A stretch of DNA of 16,830 nucleotides from an uncultured Bacteroidales bacterium (GCA_937915765.1 CALGHE010000034.1:1-16830); one strand, 5' to 3'; numbered from the stretch's first letter, positions 6,300 through 13,130 are shown. The notes: generated by a model from the sequence alone, not told the origin. A program made the numbers and translations.

Positions 6300-6416
6300 T
6301 TAATGATTAATTCTTATCAACGAACGCCTAATCTTTTCTGACTCTGCACGGCAAACCGAGCAGAGAGCGTAACTTATCAGAGTTTTTAAGAAAGCAATCG
6401 TTTTCTTTTTCAACAT
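6300..6416 (-). CDS. Possible 38-codon upstream ORF in the rpmB leader
   Basis: An ATG at 6416 opens a frame of 38 codons ending in TAA at 6302-6300, twelve bases before the rpmB start. The product would begin MLKKKTIAFLKTLISYALC and end RRSLIRINH, short, basic and partly hydrophobic. It spans the leader hairpin at 6342-6365. There is no Shine-Dalgarno sequence, as usual here, so initiation cannot be judged. It could be a regulatory leader peptide or chance. Confidence 0.25.
   Translation of the reverse strand: MLKKKTIAFLKTLISYALCSVCRAESEKIRRSLIRINH
6342..6383 (-). promoter_or_regulatory. Structured leader element upstream of rpmB
   Basis: In the untranslated leader a long hairpin reads, on the - strand, CTCTGC-T-CGG-TTTG-CCG-T-GCAGAG (6365-6342): nine paired bases with one T-T mismatch and a four-base loop. 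An upstream ACTCTG (6383-6378) could instead pair with CAGAGT (6346-6341) and break this hairpin, so two exclusive folds are possible. This suggests attenuation or autogenous control of the L28/L33 operon, which is inference. Confidence 0.4.
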
Positions 6417-6457
6417 TGTTTACGCACTGCATCATATCGCGTCCACAATATCGGGGG

Positions 6458-6487
6458 CAAAGGTAACACTTTTTTATTTATCTGCAA
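6458..6487 (-). promoter_or_regulatory. Promoter of the rpmB operon
   Basis: On the - strand TTG (6487-6485) is followed by exactly 19 bases and TACCTTTG (6465-6458), a full match to TTG-N19-TAnnTTTG. The -33 element lies inside the last codons of the CinA-family gene. Transcription would begin near 6452, leaving a leader of about 160 bases. Confidence 0.75.
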
Positions 6488-6968
6488 TACTTTTCAACAT
6501 AAAAATAGCCATTTCTGTTGATTTTTCTATAATTTCTGCCCGCGTCCCTCCAAAGTGAAAACATTCGCACTGCACTTCTGTTCCGTTAGCCGCAGCTATC
6601 CAGACTGTGCCTACCGGCTTCTCCGCCGTTCCTCCCCCGGGTCCTGCTACTCCCGACGTGGCCACTGCCAAATCAGTCCCCATCAGCCGTCGCACGCCTT
6701 CCGCCATCTGCTCAACCACTTCCCGGCTTACCGCTCCGTGCTTCATAATGGTCTCCATACTGACACCAAGCACACCTGACTTCACTTCGTTTGCGTATGC
6801 CACAACACTACCCTTATAATATGACGAGCTGCCAGGCACTGATGTTATTTCATGTGCTATGTTGCCACCCGTGCAGCTCTCTGCCGTTGACACACTCTTC
6901 CCTATGTTTAACAGAAGCCGGCCCAGCTCCATCGCCTGCGCAACCGACCCTCTTTCCTTATCCTCCAT
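6474..6968 (-). CDS. CinA C-terminal-domain protein, nicotinamide-nucleotide amidase (PncC-like)
   Basis: This 164-residue protein is a stand-alone CinA C-terminal domain. The family hydrolyses nicotinamide mononucleotide to nicotinate mononucleotide, salvaging NAD breakdown products. Recognisable segments are VSTAESCTGGNIAHEIT (SCTGG, with the catalytic serine), SSSYYKGSVVAYANEVK, GAVSREVVEQMAEGVR, ATSGVAGPGGGTAEKPVGTVWIA and the closing FGGTRAEI. The N-terminal molybdopterin-binding/pyrophosphatase domain of full-length CinA is absent, as in PncC. The ATG at 6968 fits family length. Its 3' end overlaps the rpmB promoter and no terminator separates it from rpmB, so readthrough is possible. 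Confidence 0.93.
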   Translation of the reverse strand: MEDKERGSVAQAMELGRLLLNIGKSVSTAESCTGGNIAHEITSVPGSSSYYKGSVVAYANEVKSGVLGVSMETIMKHGAVSREVVEQMAEGVRRLMGTDLAVATSGVAGPGGGTAEKPVGTVWIAAANGTEVQCECFHFGGTRAEIIEKSTEMAIFMLKSIADK

Positions 6969-7015
6969 ACTTATATTTATAAAAACTGACGGAGACTATC
7001 GCATCTCTTCGCCCG

Positions 7016-7023
7016 CAAATTTA
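7016..7023 (-). promoter_or_regulatory. Promoter -7 box for the CinA-family gene
   Basis: TAAATTTG, followed by C, on the - strand (7023-7016) matches TAnnTTTG about 50 bases upstream of the ATG. No TTG is seen at the expected -33 distance. Confidence 0.5.
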
Positions 7024-7053
7024 AACAATTCAGCCCTTATCCTGACTATTTAA

Positions 7054-7141
7054 ATGTAAAAAAAAGTTACATCATATCATACTTATTCTAATTTCCGAAT
7101 GTAAAAAAACGCAAATTTATGTAAAAAAACGTAAAAAAAAA
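7054..7141. repeat. Repeated ATGTAAAAAAA motifs in the divergent intergenic region
   Basis: ATGTAAAAAAACG occurs twice, at 7099-7111 and 7119-7131, exactly 20 bases apart, followed by a third GTAAAAAAA at 7131. An earlier copy at 7054 forms an inverted repeat, ATGTAA (7054-7059) with TTACAT (7067-7072). They lie between the CinA-family gene and the outer-membrane protein gene and could be A-tract bending sites or operators. Confidence 0.6.
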
Positions 7142-7163
7142 CATCTTCAAAAAAAACTTTTAC

Positions 7164-7171
7164 TAAATTTG
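7164..7171 (+). promoter_or_regulatory. Promoter -7 box for the outer-membrane protein gene
   Basis: TAAATTTG, followed by C, matches TAnnTTTG 53 bases before the ATG at 7225. No TTG -33 element is visible; A-tracts lie upstream instead. Confidence 0.55.
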
Positions 7172-7183
7172 CGATTCGTTCAA

Positions 7184-7201
7184 AAGGTTTTCGCGAACCT
7201 T
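7184..7201 (+). promoter_or_regulatory. Inverted repeat at the start of the outer-membrane protein leader
   Basis: AAGGTT (7184-7189) pairs with AACCTT (7196-7201) around TTCGCG. The centre also holds the palindrome TTCGCGAA (7190-7197). It falls just after the predicted transcription start, so it may be a 5' stem-loop that protects the mRNA, or an operator. Confidence 0.45.
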
Positions 7202-7224
7202 ACATTTTGGTTTTGACGTTAATA

Positions 7225-8466
7225 ATGAGTAACAAATATAAAATAGTATTAACTTTTTTTCTGTGCAGTTTGTTTTACTTAGCGCCTGCTCAGAAAAACA
7301 TGATATTCAGATTCAAGGGGGAAGCAAAGGCCGGAATGGACTACAAGGCCGACTGCTACCAAGCCGGCACTGAAATAGCGCTGGAGTTGCCTTTGTTCGG
7401 CGACAAGAACTGGGATTATGTTTACAATTTCCCGTCGGCAGGATTCGCCATCGGAGGCTTTTACACACTAGAAAGCGAGGTTAAGCCAGACATTGCTGTG
7501 TACACGTACCCCTACTTCAATTATCCGATAATCCATACTCCGAGGCTAGCTCTGAACTTAAAAACTGGGGCCGGGCTCGGGTTCTATCCGCAAAGTGTTG
7601 ACTACATGGCATTTGACGAAAACCCTGACGGCTCAGGCGAAGTAAAGAGCTTTGGGAAAGTGTGCAGATTCACTCCAATGCTCTCTTTCGGGCTGAACAT
7701 GGACATCAACCTCAGCAAAAGATACGGCAATCCATGGGCTCAATGGGCGATATCATTCGGCGGCGAAGTGCTTGTGTTTCACAATGCGCAGATTTGCAGA
7801 CGCAGCAGCAACAGAGTGCTGGCTTCGGGAATGTTGGGCGTGAAATACACGCCGAACGTAAACCCTCTCCCTATAAAAAACAAGCCTAAAAAAGTGAAGA
7901 AGGTGATGGCTCTTGAAGTTGGCGGAATGGCAGGCTTCAACCAGCTTTCCGTGTGTGACAAGAACAACTACTATCTGAACGCATCCATAAACGGCGGGCT
8001 GTACTATCCTTTCACCAACGCCTACCGCTTAGGGTTAGGCGCCGACGCTTTTTTCAACGACGCGTATGACGGAACGCAAAGAAAGATAAACAAACAGTAC
8101 AACCATATAACTAAAGATTTGTTTGAATACAGGCTGAAAGCCGGCGTTTTCCTCGCAAACGACTTTACTGTTGAAAACTTCGTGGCTGGGCTGCATGTCG
8201 GTCTGTACGTGTACAACCCTGTGAAGCTGCCAGACGATGTGGAAGACAAATACTACGAAAACATAATGTACGCAAAACTTGTGACTAAATACAGAATCAC
8301 AAAAAGATTCTATGTGACAGCTCAGATAAGGAGCCATCTTACACAAGTTGAGTGTGCTGAAATTGGTTTTGGATGGGCTATGCCTGACTTCGGGTCGCGA
8401 GTGAAAAATCCGTTCGCAAGACTCTCTTTCAAAGGCGACGACCACAACGAACTGAAAATAGACTGA
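7225..8466 (+). CDS. Outer-membrane beta-barrel protein, possibly acyloxyacyl hydrolase/PagL-like
   Basis: This 413-residue protein has a Sec signal peptide (MSNKYKIVLTFFLCSLFYLAPAQ, cleavage near 23). It is rich in alternating aromatic and glycine strands typical of outer-membrane barrels. Its layout resembles the acyloxyacyl hydrolase (lipid A deacylase, PagL-like) proteins of Bacteroidota. There is a strand with RLALNLKTGAGLGFYP at about 112-127, then a GEVLVFHNA strand, a GMLGVKYTPN strand, and a second half ending YRITKRFYVTAQIRSHL...IGFGWAMP. The family's catalytic H-x-S-N pattern (HFSN) is not clearly present: I see FHNAQICRRSSN instead, so an active lipid A deacylase is doubtful. The ATG at 7225 is preferred over a TTG at 7207, because it puts the lysines directly before the signal core. 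It is divergent from the CinA-family gene. The assignment is tentative. Confidence 0.6.
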   Translation: MSNKYKIVLTFFLCSLFYLAPAQKNMIFRFKGEAKAGMDYKADCYQAGTEIALELPLFGDKNWDYVYNFPSAGFAIGGFYTLESEVKPDIAVYTYPYFNYPIIHTPRLALNLKTGAGLGFYPQSVDYMAFDENPDGSGEVKSFGKVCRFTPMLSFGLNMDINLSKRYGNPWAQWAISFGGEVLVFHNAQICRRSSNRVLASGMLGVKYTPNVNPLPIKNKPKKVKKVMALEVGGMAGFNQLSVCDKNNYYLNASINGGLYYPFTNAYRLGLGADAFFNDAYDGTQRKINKQYNHITKDLFEYRLKAGVFLANDFTVENFVAGLHVGLYVYNPVKLPDDVEDKYYENIMYAKLVTKYRITKRFYVTAQIRSHLTQVECAEIGFGWAMPDFGSRVKNPFARLSFKGDDHNELKID

Positions 8467-8509
8467 TGTTAAAATTTGTTAATTAATCGAAGATTACGGC
8501 TCTTTGCAT

Positions 8510-8517
8510 TATCTTCG
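8510..8517 (+). promoter_or_regulatory. Possible promoter -7 box for the FKBP cluster
   Basis: TATCTTCG matches TAnnTTTG with one mismatch and lies 20 bases before the ATG at 8538. No -33 TTG is found at the right distance, so transcription from the upstream gene cannot be ruled out. Confidence 0.3.
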
Positions 8518-8537
8518 CAATGTAAATAGGTAAAAAA

Positions 8538-9125
8538 ATGAAAAACGTAAGTTACGCTTTGGGGCTTAGTATGGCTCACAACTTTTTGAGTTCTGGTATA
8601 AAAAACTTGGACATTGAACGCTTTGCAAAAGCGTTGCAGGATGTTTACAACGGCGTTAAACCTGAATTTGACGACCAGCAGGCCAGAATGTATGTAAACC
8701 AATATTTCGCTGAACTTCAGGAAAAAGCGGGCGAAGAGAACAAAAAAGAAGGTGCCGCCTTTCTTGCTGAAAATGCAAAGAACGAAAAGGTTATAACTAC
8801 AAAAAGCGGACTTCAGTATGAAATAGTAGTCGAAGGCAAAGGTGAAAAACCGTCTGCCACAAGCACTGTTAGATGCCACTACGAAGGCAGACTTATCAAC
8901 GGCACTGTATTTGACAGTTCTTACAGAAGAAATCAGCCCGCAGACTTCCCTGTAAATCAGGTAATTGCAGGATGGACAGAGGCTCTTCAGCTTATGCCGG
9001 TCGGTTCTAAATGGAGACTGTTCATTCCGTCTGACCTTGCGTACGGCGAACATGGAGCCGGTGAGGCCATCGCTCCAAACTCAACTCTTATATTCGACGT
9101 CGAATTGCTTGAGATTGTTAAATAA
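8538..9125 (+). CDS. FKBP-type peptidyl-prolyl isomerase, cytoplasmic
   Basis: This 195-residue protein has the FkpA/Mip-type layout: an N-terminal helical FKBP_N dimerisation domain (about 1-75, starting MKNVSYALGLSMAHNF), a charged helix, then the FKBP catalytic domain (about 107-195). It catalyses cis-trans isomerisation of X-Pro bonds and may act as a chaperone. Pocket residues typical of FKBP12 are present: Y in HYEG, FD in VFDSS, VI and W in QVIAGWTEAL, Y in LAYGEHG and F in LIFDVELL. There is no signal peptide, so it is predicted to stay in the cytoplasm, unlike its two neighbours. It is the first of three tandem FKBP genes, 61 bases before the next. Confidence 0.93.
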   Translation: MKNVSYALGLSMAHNFLSSGIKNLDIERFAKALQDVYNGVKPEFDDQQARMYVNQYFAELQEKAGEENKKEGAAFLAENAKNEKVITTKSGLQYEIVVEGKGEKPSATSTVRCHYEGRLINGTVFDSSYRRNQPADFPVNQVIAGWTEALQLMPVGSKWRLFIPSDLAYGEHGAGEAIAPNSTLIFDVELLEIVK

Positions 9126-9145
9126 AGTAATAACTTGCAAATCTT

Positions 9146-9167
9146 GCCTTGTATGTTAAGGCGTTTT
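9146..9167 (+). terminator. Possible weak hairpin between the first and second FKBP genes
   Basis: GCCTT (9146-9150) pairs with AAGGC (9158-9162) around a seven-base loop, followed by GTTTT. The stem has five base pairs and the T tract is short. It may attenuate rather than stop transcription into the next gene. Confidence 0.3.
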
Positions 9168-9186
9168 GCATCACAAATAGATTATT

Positions 9187-9951
9187 ATGAAGAAATTTTC
9201 ATTGGCCATAGCGCTTATTCTGGCTGCAAGCATTTCTGCAAGCGCTGCAAAGAAAAGCAAGAAAGACAAAAAAGACAGTAAGGTGGAACTTTCTACCGCT
9301 TTGGACTCTGCCAGCTACGCATTGGGAATGCAAGTCGGTGGCAGTCTGAGCCAGCAACTTACACAAGTGCCTGGCGGGCCGATAAATAACTCGCTGTTCG
9401 TGGAAGCTTTGAGAGCCGCTCTTGACAAAGACACTGCAAACTACGCCATCAGCGAAAAGGATATCAACAGCGTTGTTCAGAATTTCATGAAAAAGGAGGA
9501 AGAAAAACGCACTGCCAAAACTTTGGCGGAAAACAAAATTTTCTTAGAAAAAAACAAACAGAAGCCGGGCGTGCAGGTTACAGCTTCTGGCCTTCAGTAC
9601 GAAGTCATAAAACAAGGAAACGGAGCTAAACCAAAAGCTACAGATAAAGTTAAGGTGCACTACCACGGAACTTTGACCGACGGCACTGTATTCGACAGCT
9701 CTTTGGACAAGCAACCAATTGAATTTGAGCTGAACAAAGTCATCCCCGGCTGGACCGAAGGTCTGCAACTTATGAACGTAGGTTCTAAGTTCAGATTCTA
9801 CATCCCTTCTGAACTTGGATACGGTCCTCGCTCCATGGGCGTGATAAAGCCGCACTCTATATTAATATTTGACGTGGAACTACTTGATGTAGGGACTCCA
9901 AAGCAGGTTCAGCAGGGATTCCCTTTCAAACCATACCAAAGAGAACAATAA
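9187..9951 (+). CDS. FKBP-type peptidyl-prolyl isomerase, exported (periplasmic)
   Basis: This 254-residue protein starts with a classical Sec signal peptide (MKKFSLAIALILAASISASA, cleavage near 20-21), then a lysine-rich linker (KKSKKDKKDSK). An FKBP_N domain follows at about 38-120 with the LDSASYALGMQVGGSL motif, and the catalytic FKBP domain at about 150-240. The active-site set is complete: HYHG, VFDSS, KVIPGWTEGL, LGYGPR and LIFDVELL. It ends in a short tail, QGFPFKPYQREQ. It should act in the periplasm as a prolyl isomerase and folding helper for envelope proteins. It lies 29 bases before the third FKBP gene, with which it is probably co-transcribed. Confidence 0.93.
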   Translation: MKKFSLAIALILAASISASAAKKSKKDKKDSKVELSTALDSASYALGMQVGGSLSQQLTQVPGGPINNSLFVEALRAALDKDTANYAISEKDINSVVQNFMKKEEEKRTAKTLAENKIFLEKNKQKPGVQVTASGLQYEVIKQGNGAKPKATDKVKVHYHGTLTDGTVFDSSLDKQPIEFELNKVIPGWTEGLQLMNVGSKFRFYIPSELGYGPRSMGVIKPHSILIFDVELLDVGTPKQVQQGFPFKPYQREQ

Positions 9952-9980
9952 AAAAGATATTTAATAAAAGATAATATAAA

Positions 9981-10997
9981 ATGAAAGCTATTAAATTATT
10001 AGTGTCATCATTGATTGCCGGCTGTGCTCTAATGTCTTGCGGCACAGAAGTTGGCAAAGTTGGTAAAATCAGAAACCAGAGAGATTCTGTAAGTTACGCT
10101 TTGGGCTTAAGCGCAGGCTTTAATTACAAACAAAGCATTAACCAATTCCCTGGAAATGTGGAACTTTCTCCAGAAACTCTGTTTAATGGCATTGCCGACG
10201 GCTTCAAGGGCTCTACTAAAATAAATAAAGATGAAGCTAAAAGCATGTTGGAAAATTATTTTGTAGGCGTTCAGGCTAAAGCGATGGCGATGGCCAAGGA
10301 TTCCACAGGAGCTCTAAATGCTGATACTGTAAAAATCAAGGCTACAAACAATGGTTTGAAGAATATTGCAGACTCTTTGAGCTACGCTATTGGAGCCAAC
10401 ACAGGCTTGAGCTACGTCGAAAGCCTCAAAAATTTCCCAGGTAACATAACTCCGGACAATGACATGATACTTGCAGGATTCCGTGACGCAATGATTGGCG
10501 ACTCCGCAAGCGCAAAACTCACTACTGAAGAAGTTGGCAAAGTTCTTAACACTTACTTCGAAGACGCTCAAAAAGTGGAGGCTTTGAAAGCTGCAGAGAA
10601 AGCTGAAGCTGCAAGAAAAGAAAATGCTAAATGGCTTGAAGAAAACAAAAAATCAGACAGCGAAATTAAGGAAACGCCAAGCGGTCTTCAGTATAAAATC
10701 ATAACTGCCGGCACGGGCGAGCTTCCTAAGGCAGAAAGCACGGTTAAAGTCCACTACACAGGAAAGCTCACAAACGGCAAGGTATTCGACTCGTCTATCA
10801 ACAGAGGCGAGCCTGCAACTTTCCCTGTTGGTGCAGTTATCAGAGGTTGGACTGAAGCTTTGCAAATGATGCCGGTTGGTTCGAAATGGGAACTGTACAT
10901 CCCGTCTGACTTGGCTTATGGAGCAAGAGATATGGGAGACATTCCTGCAAACTCTATCCTTATATTCGAAGTTGAACTTCTCGAAATTGTAAAATAA
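9981..10997 (+). CDS. FKBP-type isomerase lipoprotein with duplicated N-terminal domain
   Basis: This 338-residue protein has a lipoprotein signal. Cys20 (ALMSCG) is the likely lipidated residue; Cys15 (LIAGC) also fits a lipobox. Two FKBP_N modules follow in tandem. The first is at about 35-100 (DSVSYALGLSAG, later FPGNVELSPE) and the second at about 131-198 (DSLSYAIGANTG, later FPGNITPDND). A charged helix rich in A, E and K (199-225) leads to one catalytic FKBP domain (about 250-338) with HYTG, VFDSS, AVIRGWTEAL, LAYGAR and LIFEVELL. It is predicted to be membrane-anchored, on the outer membrane or facing the periplasm. It is the last gene of the FKBP cluster and a strong terminator follows. 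Confidence 0.92.
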   Translation: MKAIKLLVSSLIAGCALMSCGTEVGKVGKIRNQRDSVSYALGLSAGFNYKQSINQFPGNVELSPETLFNGIADGFKGSTKINKDEAKSMLENYFVGVQAKAMAMAKDSTGALNADTVKIKATNNGLKNIADSLSYAIGANTGLSYVESLKNFPGNITPDNDMILAGFRDAMIGDSASAKLTTEEVGKVLNTYFEDAQKVEALKAAEKAEAARKENAKWLEENKKSDSEIKETPSGLQYKIITAGTGELPKAESTVKVHYTGKLTNGKVFDSSINRGEPATFPVGAVIRGWTEALQMMPVGSKWELYIPSDLAYGARDMGDIPANSILIFEVELLEIVK

Positions 10998-11019
10998 TAG
11001 CATATAATAAATATGCAAA

Positions 11020-11058
11020 GCCCCAAGGTCATTAAAAAGTCCTTGGGGTCTTTTTTTT
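11020..11058 (+). terminator. Strong intrinsic terminator of the FKBP cluster
   Basis: CCCCAAGG (11021-11028) pairs perfectly with CCTTGGGG (11041-11048), extended by a G-U pair, with a 12-base loop. It is followed by TC and eight T. It lies 23 bases after the last FKBP stop codon. Confidence 0.92.
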
Positions 11059-11252
11059 GCTGCCCTAAACGCAATCCAGACCACAAACACTCGCCATTTT
11101 GCACAGCTTCACACAATCGCAAAGCACACACAAAACACATGTCTTTTACTCTATTTTTCCGAAATGATGTTATAAAACATAACTTTCAGAGGGAGTTTTC
11201 ATTTTTTTTATAAAAAAAGGCTAAAAAAACTTTATAGATTCTCAAAAAATCA
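11059..11252. other. AT-rich intergenic spacer before the atp promoter
   Basis: This part of the gap between the FKBP terminator and the atp promoter holds no convincing gene. I see a short inverted repeat GTTAT/ATAAC near 11169-11183 and several poly-A and poly-T runs. The overlapping frames here have no recognisable product. Confidence 0.6.
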
Positions 11253-11260
11253 TATATTTG
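11253..11260 (+). promoter_or_regulatory. Promoter -7 box of the ATP synthase operon
   Basis: TATATTTG, followed by C, is a full match to TAnnTTTG, 107 bases before the atpD ATG. No TTG occurs at the -33 distance. Transcription would start near 11266, leaving a leader of about 100 bases. Confidence 0.6.
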
Positions 11261-11282
11261 CAATAGACTTTGTGAAGAAAAT

Positions 11283-11335
11283 CAGCTGAACGCAGCTAAA
11301 ATTGAATCACAATAGCTGTTTAAAAGGAATTTTAG
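11283..11335 (+). promoter_or_regulatory. Leader of atpD with competing hairpins
   Basis: CTAAAATT (11296-11303) and AATTTTAG (11328-11335) form a perfect 8-bp inverted repeat. CAGCT (11293-11297) can also pair with AGCTG (11314-11318), and an earlier CAGCTG palindrome sits at 11283-11288. These folds share bases and exclude one another. The region lies between the promoter and atpD, so it could tune translation of the operon; this is inference. Confidence 0.35.
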
Positions 11336-11366
11336 TAATTAATACCATAATAAAACAACGGATAAT

Positions 11367-12869
11367 ATGTCGGAAATATTTGGTGAAATCATTCAGGTTA
11401 TCGGACCTGTGGTTGACGTTAGTTTCCCCGAAAAAGGGGGTAGTCTGCCCCAGATTCATGACGCGCTTGAAATTGAACGTCCAGAGCTGGGCAATCTGAT
11501 AATAGAATGCCAGCAGCACATCGGAGAGAACTCAATCAGAACGATTGCGATGGACTCCACAGACGGGTTGAGAAGAGGTATGAAAGTGCGTCCTTTGGGC
11601 ACTGCAATTTCTGTCCCTGTGGGCAGTCAGATTAAAGGTAGAATGTTGAATGTGGTCGGCGCGCCTATTGACGGTATGTCTCAGTTTGACAAAGCAGGTG
11701 CCGCACCTATCCACAGAGAGCCTCCTAAATTTGAAGACCTCTCCACTACAAAAGAGATTCTTTACACAGGTATCAAGGTCATCGACTTGCTCGTGCCTTA
11801 CCAGAAAGGTGGTAAGATTGGTCTGTTCGGTGGTGCCGGTGTGGGTAAGACGGTGCTCATCATGGAGCTTATTAACAACATTGCCAAAGGATACAATGGT
11901 TATTCTGTGTTCGCAGGTGTAGGGGAACGTACACGTGAAGGTAACGACCTTCTGCGAGAAATGATTGAGTCCGGCATTGTTCGTTACGGCGAAGAGTTCA
12001 AGAAATCGATGGAAGCCGGAGATTGGGATTTGAGCAAGATTGACTACGATGAGCTTGCAAAGTCTCAGGCTACGCTTGTTTACGGTCAGATGAACGAACC
12101 GCCGGGAGCACGTTCTTCTGTGGCTCTTTCTGGTTTGACTGTCGCAGAGTCTTTCCGTGACTCAGGACAGGGCGGACGAGACATTCTTTTCTTCATTGAC
12201 AATATATTCCGTTACACTCAGGCAGGTTCTGAGGTGTCTGCCCTTTTGGGACGTATGCCTTCGGCAGTGGGTTATCAGCCTACACTAGCTTCCGAAATGG
12301 GTGCAATGCAGGAACGTATCACATCAACAAAGAACGGATCTATCACGTCTGTACAGGCTGTTTACGTGCCTGCCGATGACTTGACAGACCCCGCGCCGGC
12401 AACCACTTTCTCGCACTTGGACGCAACTACCGTGTTGAGCCGTAAGATTGCAGAGTTGGGTATTTATCCAGCTGTGGACCCGCTAGATTCTACTTCTCGT
12501 ATTCTTGACCCGAACATCATCGGTAACGAACACTACGAAACAGCTCAGGCTGTGAAGCAGATTCTTCAGAAGTACAAAGAGTTGCAGGATATTATCGCAA
12601 TTCTAGGTATGGAAGAGTTGTCTGAAGCCGACAAACTTACGGTGAACAGAGCTCGTCGTGTGCAGAGATTCTTGTCTCAGCCTTTCCACGTAGCGTCTCA
12701 GTTTACAGGTTTGGAAGGTGTGATGGTTCCTATCGAAGAAACAATCAGAGGATTCAACATGATTATCAACGGAGAGGTTGACGACCTTCCTGAACAGGCG
12801 TTCTTGAATGTCGGAACTATCGACGACGCTATTGCGAAAGGTAAACAGTTGCTTTCTCAGGCTAAATAA
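11367..12869 (+). CDS. atpD: F-type ATP synthase subunit beta
   Basis: The 500-residue beta subunit carries the catalytic nucleotide sites of F1. It shows the N-terminal barrel (GEIIQVIGPVVDVSF), Walker A GGAGVGKT at 155-162, the GERTREGNDLL segment with the catalytic glutamate, Walker B in DILFFIDNIFR, ALLGRMPSAVGYQPTLASEMG, and the C-terminal region that contacts gamma and epsilon with MEELSEAD in place of DELSEED. Its length is slightly above the E. coli protein because of an insertion around MEAGDWDLSKIDYDEL. It is the first gene of the operon, an order usual in Bacteroidota but unlike E. coli, where atpD follows atpG. Confidence 0.99.
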   Translation: MSEIFGEIIQVIGPVVDVSFPEKGGSLPQIHDALEIERPELGNLIIECQQHIGENSIRTIAMDSTDGLRRGMKVRPLGTAISVPVGSQIKGRMLNVVGAPIDGMSQFDKAGAAPIHREPPKFEDLSTTKEILYTGIKVIDLLVPYQKGGKIGLFGGAGVGKTVLIMELINNIAKGYNGYSVFAGVGERTREGNDLLREMIESGIVRYGEEFKKSMEAGDWDLSKIDYDELAKSQATLVYGQMNEPPGARSSVALSGLTVAESFRDSGQGGRDILFFIDNIFRYTQAGSEVSALLGRMPSAVGYQPTLASEMGAMQERITSTKNGSITSVQAVYVPADDLTDPAPATTFSHLDATTVLSRKIAELGIYPAVDPLDSTSRILDPNIIGNEHYETAQAVKQILQKYKELQDIIAILGMEELSEADKLTVNRARRVQRFLSQPFHVASQFTGLEGVMVPIEETIRGFNMIINGEVDDLPEQAFLNVGTIDDAIAKGKQLLSQAK

Positions 12870-12878
12870 GGTGTCATT

Positions 12879-13124
12879 ATGAAGTTAGAGATCATTTCAC
12901 CGGATAAAACGATTTTCACCGGAGAGGTTGACTTTGTTGTCTTGCCGGGTTCTGCTGGCGAATTCATGGTTCTGCCTCGTCACGCAGCGCTTATTTCGTC
13001 GCTGAAGAAAGGTGAAATCAGATACAGCATAAACGGGACTGAAACAAAGCTTGTTGTCAGTTCGGGTTTTGCGGAAATAAAAGATGACAAGGTCTCCGTA
13101 TGTATTGAAAAAGTGTTGGATTAA
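12879..13124 (+). CDS. atpC: F-type ATP synthase subunit epsilon, short form
   Basis: This 81-residue protein is the N-terminal beta-sandwich domain of subunit epsilon (MKLEIISPDKTIFTGEVDFV, then LPGSAGEFMVLPRHAALISSL and KKGEIRYSINGTETKLVV). It links the gamma stalk to the c ring. It stops after the sandwich domain: the C-terminal two-helix domain, present in the 139-residue E. coli protein and responsible for autoinhibition of ATP hydrolysis, is missing. This short form is usual in Bacteroidota as far as I know. It begins nine bases after atpD. Confidence 0.95.
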   Translation: MKLEIISPDKTIFTGEVDFVVLPGSAGEFMVLPRHAALISSLKKGEIRYSINGTETKLVVSSGFAEIKDDKVSVCIEKVLD

Positions 13125-13130
13125 TGCATC

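Noticed and set aside
8035..8445. 136-codon minus-strand frame
   Set aside because: It is a shadow of the outer-membrane protein gene.
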